From SHZI01 sp049290495 (GTDB lineage Bacteria > Pseudomonadota > Gammaproteobacteria > Steroidobacterales > GCA-2729495), in contig JBATNV010000266.1 of the NCBI GenBank assembly GCA_049290495.1, positions 1-35,661 on the forward strand: DNA of 35,661 nt, in the 5' to 3' direction. The notes under the pieces were generated by a model that saw nothing but the letters and a program-made list of their open reading frames with translations, ran no database searches and was not told the origin of the DNA. Positions within the stretch are counted from its first letter, which is position 1; every line of letters starts with the position of its first letter. A program made the position numbers and the translations under genes. This document shows positions 32,353 through 35,661 of this stretch, piece after piece.

Positions 32353-32849
32353 ACCTGGCTCCGCTTCAGCAATGGTTCGACAAGCTGGCCCCGCGCGAAC
32401 GCTGGATGGTGATGGCTGGGGCATTGTTTGCGCTCGTGGCGATAATTTTCGCGCTCGGCATCCGGCCGCTTTACCAGGCCCGCGATGCCGCTGCAGAACG
32501 CATTGCCGAACAGCGGCGGCTGCTCGGCGATATCGAGCAGGTTGCGCAGCGCTTCGGACCGCAAGCGGGCCCAACCGCACAGACCCAGGCCAGTGGCGAA
32601 TCGGTGATCGTGCTGGTCGACCGCTCGACCAGGGAACGTGGACTCAGCAGCTACCTGAAGCGCAATCAGCCGGAAGGCAATGGCGGCGTTCGCCTGCGCC
32701 TGGAAAACGCCCCCTTCGATGAACTGCTGCTGTGGATGTCTGAACTACAGTCTGGCCAGGGACTCGCAGCTGTGTCCGCCAGTTTCGATCCGGCGGGTGA
32801 GCCGGGACGCGTAAACGCCAACCTGGTCCTGAGTCCGGTCGGACGCTGA
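32349..32849 (+). CDS. gspM: Type II secretion inner-membrane protein GspM
   Basis: The 166-residue protein has a short cytoplasmic start with the APRERWMVMAG motif, one membrane helix (about 21-38) and a periplasmic coiled-coil and ferredoxin-like domain ending with FDPAGEPGRVNANLVLSPV. It anchors the inner-membrane platform with GspL and GspC. It overlaps gspL. Confidence 0.92.
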   Translation: MNLAPLQQWFDKLAPRERWMVMAGALFALVAIIFALGIRPLYQARDAAAERIAEQRRLLGDIEQVAQRFGPQAGPTAQTQASGESVIVLVDRSTRERGLSSYLKRNQPEGNGGVRLRLENAPFDELLLWMSELQSGQGLAAVSASFDPAGEPGRVNANLVLSPVGR

Positions 32850-32855
32850 GTTGAT

Positions 32856-33617
32856 ATGAAGCGCATGCAACGCACGCTGCTGTTCACGGGCCTGGCTGCA
32901 TTCAGCCTGTCGCTGCTGCTATTGATTCCGGCAACTACTGTGTTGCCGCTGCTGACGAAATCCGGTGCGATCACCAGCGGCCTGTCGGGTACCATCTGGT
33001 CGGGCAGCGCACGCACTCTCAGCGCGGGACCACTGCGCTTCGATCAACTGCGCTGGCGGTTTGAACCATGGCGACTGCTGCGCGGCGAACTGGGCGCGCA
33101 CATCGAGGCGCGACTGCCGGATGGTTTTTTCTCCGGTCATGTCTCGCGCTCGCTGGGTGGCCGACTTGTGATCCGCGACATCGAAGCCGCCGCGCCACTG
33201 CAGGTGCTGTCACCCGGCATGGCATCGCTGACTGGCAACAGCCAGCTCAGCATCCGCATGCAGCAGATCGCCTGGCTGGACGGCTGGGTGGAAACGGCGA
33301 TCGGCACCCTGCAGCTGTCGCAGGTCGTGCTGCCGATCCCGGTGCTGGCCGGCCGCACACCGCCTGGCAATTACGTGCTCAGCTTCGACAGCGAATCGCT
33401 GGCTGCCGGTACACCACTCAGCGGGAAAGTCGCTGACGGCGGCGGTCCGCTGGAAATCAGCGGTGTGCTGAACCTGAGCCCACCCCGCAATTACGAACTC
33501 TCTGCTACGGTCAAGGCGCGCGATACCGCGCCGCCGGAGCTGGTCGATATCCTGAAATCGGCCGGTCCACGCGCACCGGACGGCGGTCGCGAGTTCAGTC
33601 TGGCCGGCTCATTCTGA
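32856..33617 (+). CDS. gspN: Type II secretion protein GspN
   Basis: The 253-residue protein has one N-terminal membrane helix (about 8-30) and a periplasmic beta-rich domain with GLSGTIWSGSA and LRWRFEPWRLLRGELG, typical of GspN. This accessory component is found only in some T2SS. It starts six bases after gspM. Its stop overlaps the convergent helicase gene by nine bases. Confidence 0.88.
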   Translation: MKRMQRTLLFTGLAAFSLSLLLLIPATTVLPLLTKSGAITSGLSGTIWSGSARTLSAGPLRFDQLRWRFEPWRLLRGELGAHIEARLPDGFFSGHVSRSLGGRLVIRDIEAAAPLQVLSPGMASLTGNSQLSIRMQQIAWLDGWVETAIGTLQLSQVVLPIPVLAGRTPPGNYVLSFDSESLAAGTPLSGKVADGGGPLEISGVLNLSPPRNYELSATVKARDTAPPELVDILKSAGPRAPDGGREFSLAGSF

Positions 33618-35661
33618 ACCGGCCACCGGTAACTCAACCGCATGCAGCAGCCTGAGCAGCGGAAAATACAGCGCCACTGAAATCGGCCGTGCTTCAAGCT
33701 GCGCGAAGGCGTTGCGGTAGGCTGTCAGCTGCGGCGCATAGCGCAGTGATTCTGAGTCAATGAACTGCGCGCGGTCACCGCCTTCGTGACTGCTGGTCTT
33801 GTAATCAACGATCCAGCGTATGCCCTGCTCACAGATAAATGAGCGGTCGATGACCAGGTGCCGGAAGCGGTCGCCTGACCGCACTGTCAGCGGATATTCG
33901 TTCACCGCCTCGGCGTGCTGCGAAGACAGCAGCCAGCGTCCGCGCTCATCGGCGAGCGCATTGCCTAACACAGCGCCTACCCGCTCGATGGCGCGGTCCA
34001 GGTTGTCGGCTTCGACGCCAGCGTGCAGCAGCAAACGGCGGATGGCTGGTTGCAGCTTGCGGAGCGCCGCGTCGTCGCCTGCAAACTGCTCGACCCCGAC
34101 GGTCGCGATATGCTGTAGCCAGCGATGCGCGACTGCACCGGCATGCATCGCCCAGGAACTCGCCCAGTCGTAAGGCACGAGGATTGCCGGCTGCGCCGCT
34201 TCAGCAGCTTTGCCACGCAGACCGGGCGGCGGTTGAGGTCGCTGCCAGTCGTCGGGCAGGCGCCGCAATTGAGGCTGCTGCCAGCGCGCTACCGGATCAT
34301 CTGTCGTCGCGACCACTGTTTCGGCGGCACCAGGCCAGCACGATGCGAGCGCCGGCCACAGGCGCTCCAGCAGACTGCCCGTCGCGGGCACAGCCGATAC
34401 GGCACCCGCATCATCCAGTGCAGCTGTCTTCAGTTGCCCGTAGAGGTGCAGGCGCTTGATGGCCCGGGTTGCAGCGACATAAAGCAGGCGATCGGTTTCT
34501 GCGAGACGCTGCTGACGACGCAGGCGCCACAACAGCGCATAAAGTGGATCAGCATTCTTCTCACCAGCTGCATTCACCGGTGCCAGCAGCAACTCAGGCT
34601 TGCCACCGGCCGACGGTACCTCCTGCCAGAGCAGTGCCGGTTGCTGATCATGGCGCGTTTCGCGGCCGAGTGCCGGCAGAATGACCGTATCGAACTGCAG
34701 CCCTTTAGCCTTGTGTATCGTCATCACCTGGACCTGGCTGCTGCTGCCTGGCAAGGACGAGGGCGATACGGCGATGGCGGCATCAAGCGCCAGCAAGTCC
34801 GGGCAATCGCCGCCGTTGTCGTGCTGCGCGATGGTGTCGAGTACCAGGTCGGCAAGCGGCAGGTCTGCACCGGCAACGGCCGGCCCGCCGAGCTCAACCC
34901 AAAGGCCTTCGACCACATCGCGCAAGGGGATTTGACCGAGACGTGCGCGTGCGCGCGTGAACGCCGCCGCAAGCCGCAGCACGCGGCTGCGGCCGTCTGC
35001 ACTCAGCCTGGCGAGCCACTGCTCATCGGTGTAGCGCTCGACCAGCAACGAACGGCCATCAGTCGCCGGCGCGGCCAGGGCTTCCAGATCGACCAGCGTC
35101 AGCCCGCACCAGGCTGCCCGCAGCACTGAAAGCCAGGCCAGACGGTCACCCGCATGCAGCAGCGCGTGCGTGAGCGCCAGCAACTCACTCGCGATCGCAG
35201 TCTTGCCGAGCTGTATCAGATCGGCCGCAGAAAAATCGGTCTGTGCCGCCCGCAGCGCGGAGACGACGGCTGCGGCATGCGCCCGACTGCGTACCAGGAT
35301 GCCAATGTTGTCCGCCGGCCAGCGCTGCAGGCAGCGCGCCACCAGTCCAACGACCTCGATGCCTTCCGCATCAGTCTGCGTCCAGCTACAGCCATGTAAA
35401 CCCACGCCATATTCCGGCTCATCGGAATCCGGCAGCGCTGCAGTAACGCCTTCTAGCGGCAGAATCGCAGCTGTGCTGGGGACGAAGGCGATAGCGCTGC
35501 TGAGCAGATCATCGCGCGGCGGAAAGACCTGCGGGAAAACGCGGTTAACCCACTCCACCAGCGGAGGCACTGAGCGGAAGTTGGCACACAGCCGGATAAA
35601 TTCCAGCTCTACGCCCGGAAAGCCCTGGTCGCGACTGGCCAGGAACAGACGCACCTCGGCC
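33609..35661 (-). CDS. AddA/RecB-like helicase-nuclease, C-terminal part
   Basis: Partial: 684 codons are visible and the reading frame leaves the window at its right edge, so the start lies outside. The visible part has UvrD-type motifs (LCANFRSVPPLVEW; VQVMTIHKAKGLQFDTVIL, motif V; LLYVAATRA, motif VI) and a C-terminal PD-(D/E)XK nuclease (LVIDRSF then IVDYKTSS). This is the order of AddA or RecB, which process double-strand breaks. The Met at 35654 is an internal GTG, not a start. Whether its partner is AddB-like cannot be seen. Confidence 0.85.
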   Translation of the reverse strand, partial: AEVRLFLASRDQGFPGVELEFIRLCANFRSVPPLVEWVNRVFPQVFPPRDDLLSSAIAFVPSTAAILPLEGVTAALPDSDEPEYGVGLHGCSWTQTDAEGIEVVGLVARCLQRWPADNIGILVRSRAHAAAVVSALRAAQTDFSAADLIQLGKTAIASELLALTHALLHAGDRLAWLSVLRAAWCGLTLVDLEALAAPATDGRSLLVERYTDEQWLARLSADGRSRVLRLAAAFTRARARLGQIPLRDVVEGLWVELGGPAVAGADLPLADLVLDTIAQHDNGGDCPDLLALDAAIAVSPSSLPGSSSQVQVMTIHKAKGLQFDTVILPALGRETRHDQQPALLWQEVPSAGGKPELLLAPVNAAGEKNADPLYALLWRLRRQQRLAETDRLLYVAATRAIKRLHLYGQLKTAALDDAGAVSAVPATGSLLERLWPALASCWPGAAETVVATTDDPVARWQQPQLRRLPDDWQRPQPPPGLRGKAAEAAQPAILVPYDWASSWAMHAGAVAHRWLQHIATVGVEQFAGDDAALRKLQPAIRRLLLHAGVEADNLDRAIERVGAVLGNALADERGRWLLSSQHAEAVNEYPLTVRSGDRFRHLVIDRSFICEQGIRWIVDYKTSSHEGGDRAQFIDSESLRYAPQLTAYRNAFAQLEARPISVALYFPLLRLLHAVELPVAGSE

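Noticed and set aside
34125..35129. 334-codon plus-strand open frame
   Set aside because: It is antisense to the AddA-like gene, lacks any family signature and reflects high-GC codon bias. The same applies to 21744-22592 and other long antisense frames.

Overview
The window comes from a moderately GC-rich gammaproteobacterial chromosome. The evidence is the order fabG-acpP-fabF-pabB-pabC-mltG-tmk-holB-pilZ, a complete System I cytochrome c maturation operon (ccmABCDEFGHI), type II secretion genes gspG-N and an AddA/RecB-type nuclease-helicase. The gene content resembles Xanthomonadales/Nevskiales/Steroidobacter-like lineages, but the genus cannot be fixed from this sequence. Gene density is very high: most neighbours overlap by a few bases or sit within 20 bp, and many starts are GTG or TTG.

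Left end (1-2000): about 620 bp with no recognisable gene, then an EamA-type exporter gene lying between two nearly identical 50-bp copies of the 3' half of a tRNA-Leu gene. This looks like a tiny integrated segment or a tRNA-end duplication. Next (2.0-5.4 kb) come a TspO-like membrane protein overlapping a SOUL haem-binding protein, two convergent small membrane proteins of DUF2269 type, and a degenerate ATPase fused to an FHA domain.

5.5-12.3 kb: the ccmABCDEFGHI operon, including a 57-residue ccmD. It exports haem, ligates it to CcmE and attaches it to c-type apocytochromes in the periplasm. 12.3-16.3 kb: a lipocalin lipoprotein whose start codon lies inside a 16-bp palindrome, a convergent glycerophosphodiester phosphodiesterase, a thioredoxin-reductase-like ferredoxin-NADP reductase, and a TIR-like protein divergent from an EEP-superfamily phosphodiesterase. 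The EEP gene runs into fadJ (beta-oxidation), followed by a protein with two cyclic-nucleotide-binding-like domains and a rhodanese domain.

19.5-27.2 kb (minus strand): fatty-acid synthesis (fabG, acpP, fabF), folate synthesis (pabB, pabC), murein processing (mltG), dTMP kinase, DNA polymerase III delta' and PilZ. Directly upstream of fabG, where fabD would be expected, is a rhombosortase gene. It is divergent from the pseudopilin/assembly half of the type II secretion system (gspGHIJKLMN, 28.0-33.6 kb). Rhombosortase processes GlyGly-CTERM proteins that are usually T2SS cargo, so the two probably work together. The right edge holds the C-terminal part of an AddA-like helicase-nuclease that continues outside the window.

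No rRNA, complete tRNA, CRISPR array or intact transposase was seen. No clearly new multi-gene system was found. The best leads are the tRNA-flanked exporter, the TspO-SOUL pair, the TIR-like/EEP divergent pair, the ATPase-FHA protein and several atypical active-site motifs (CcmC WWD, PabB PIAGT).
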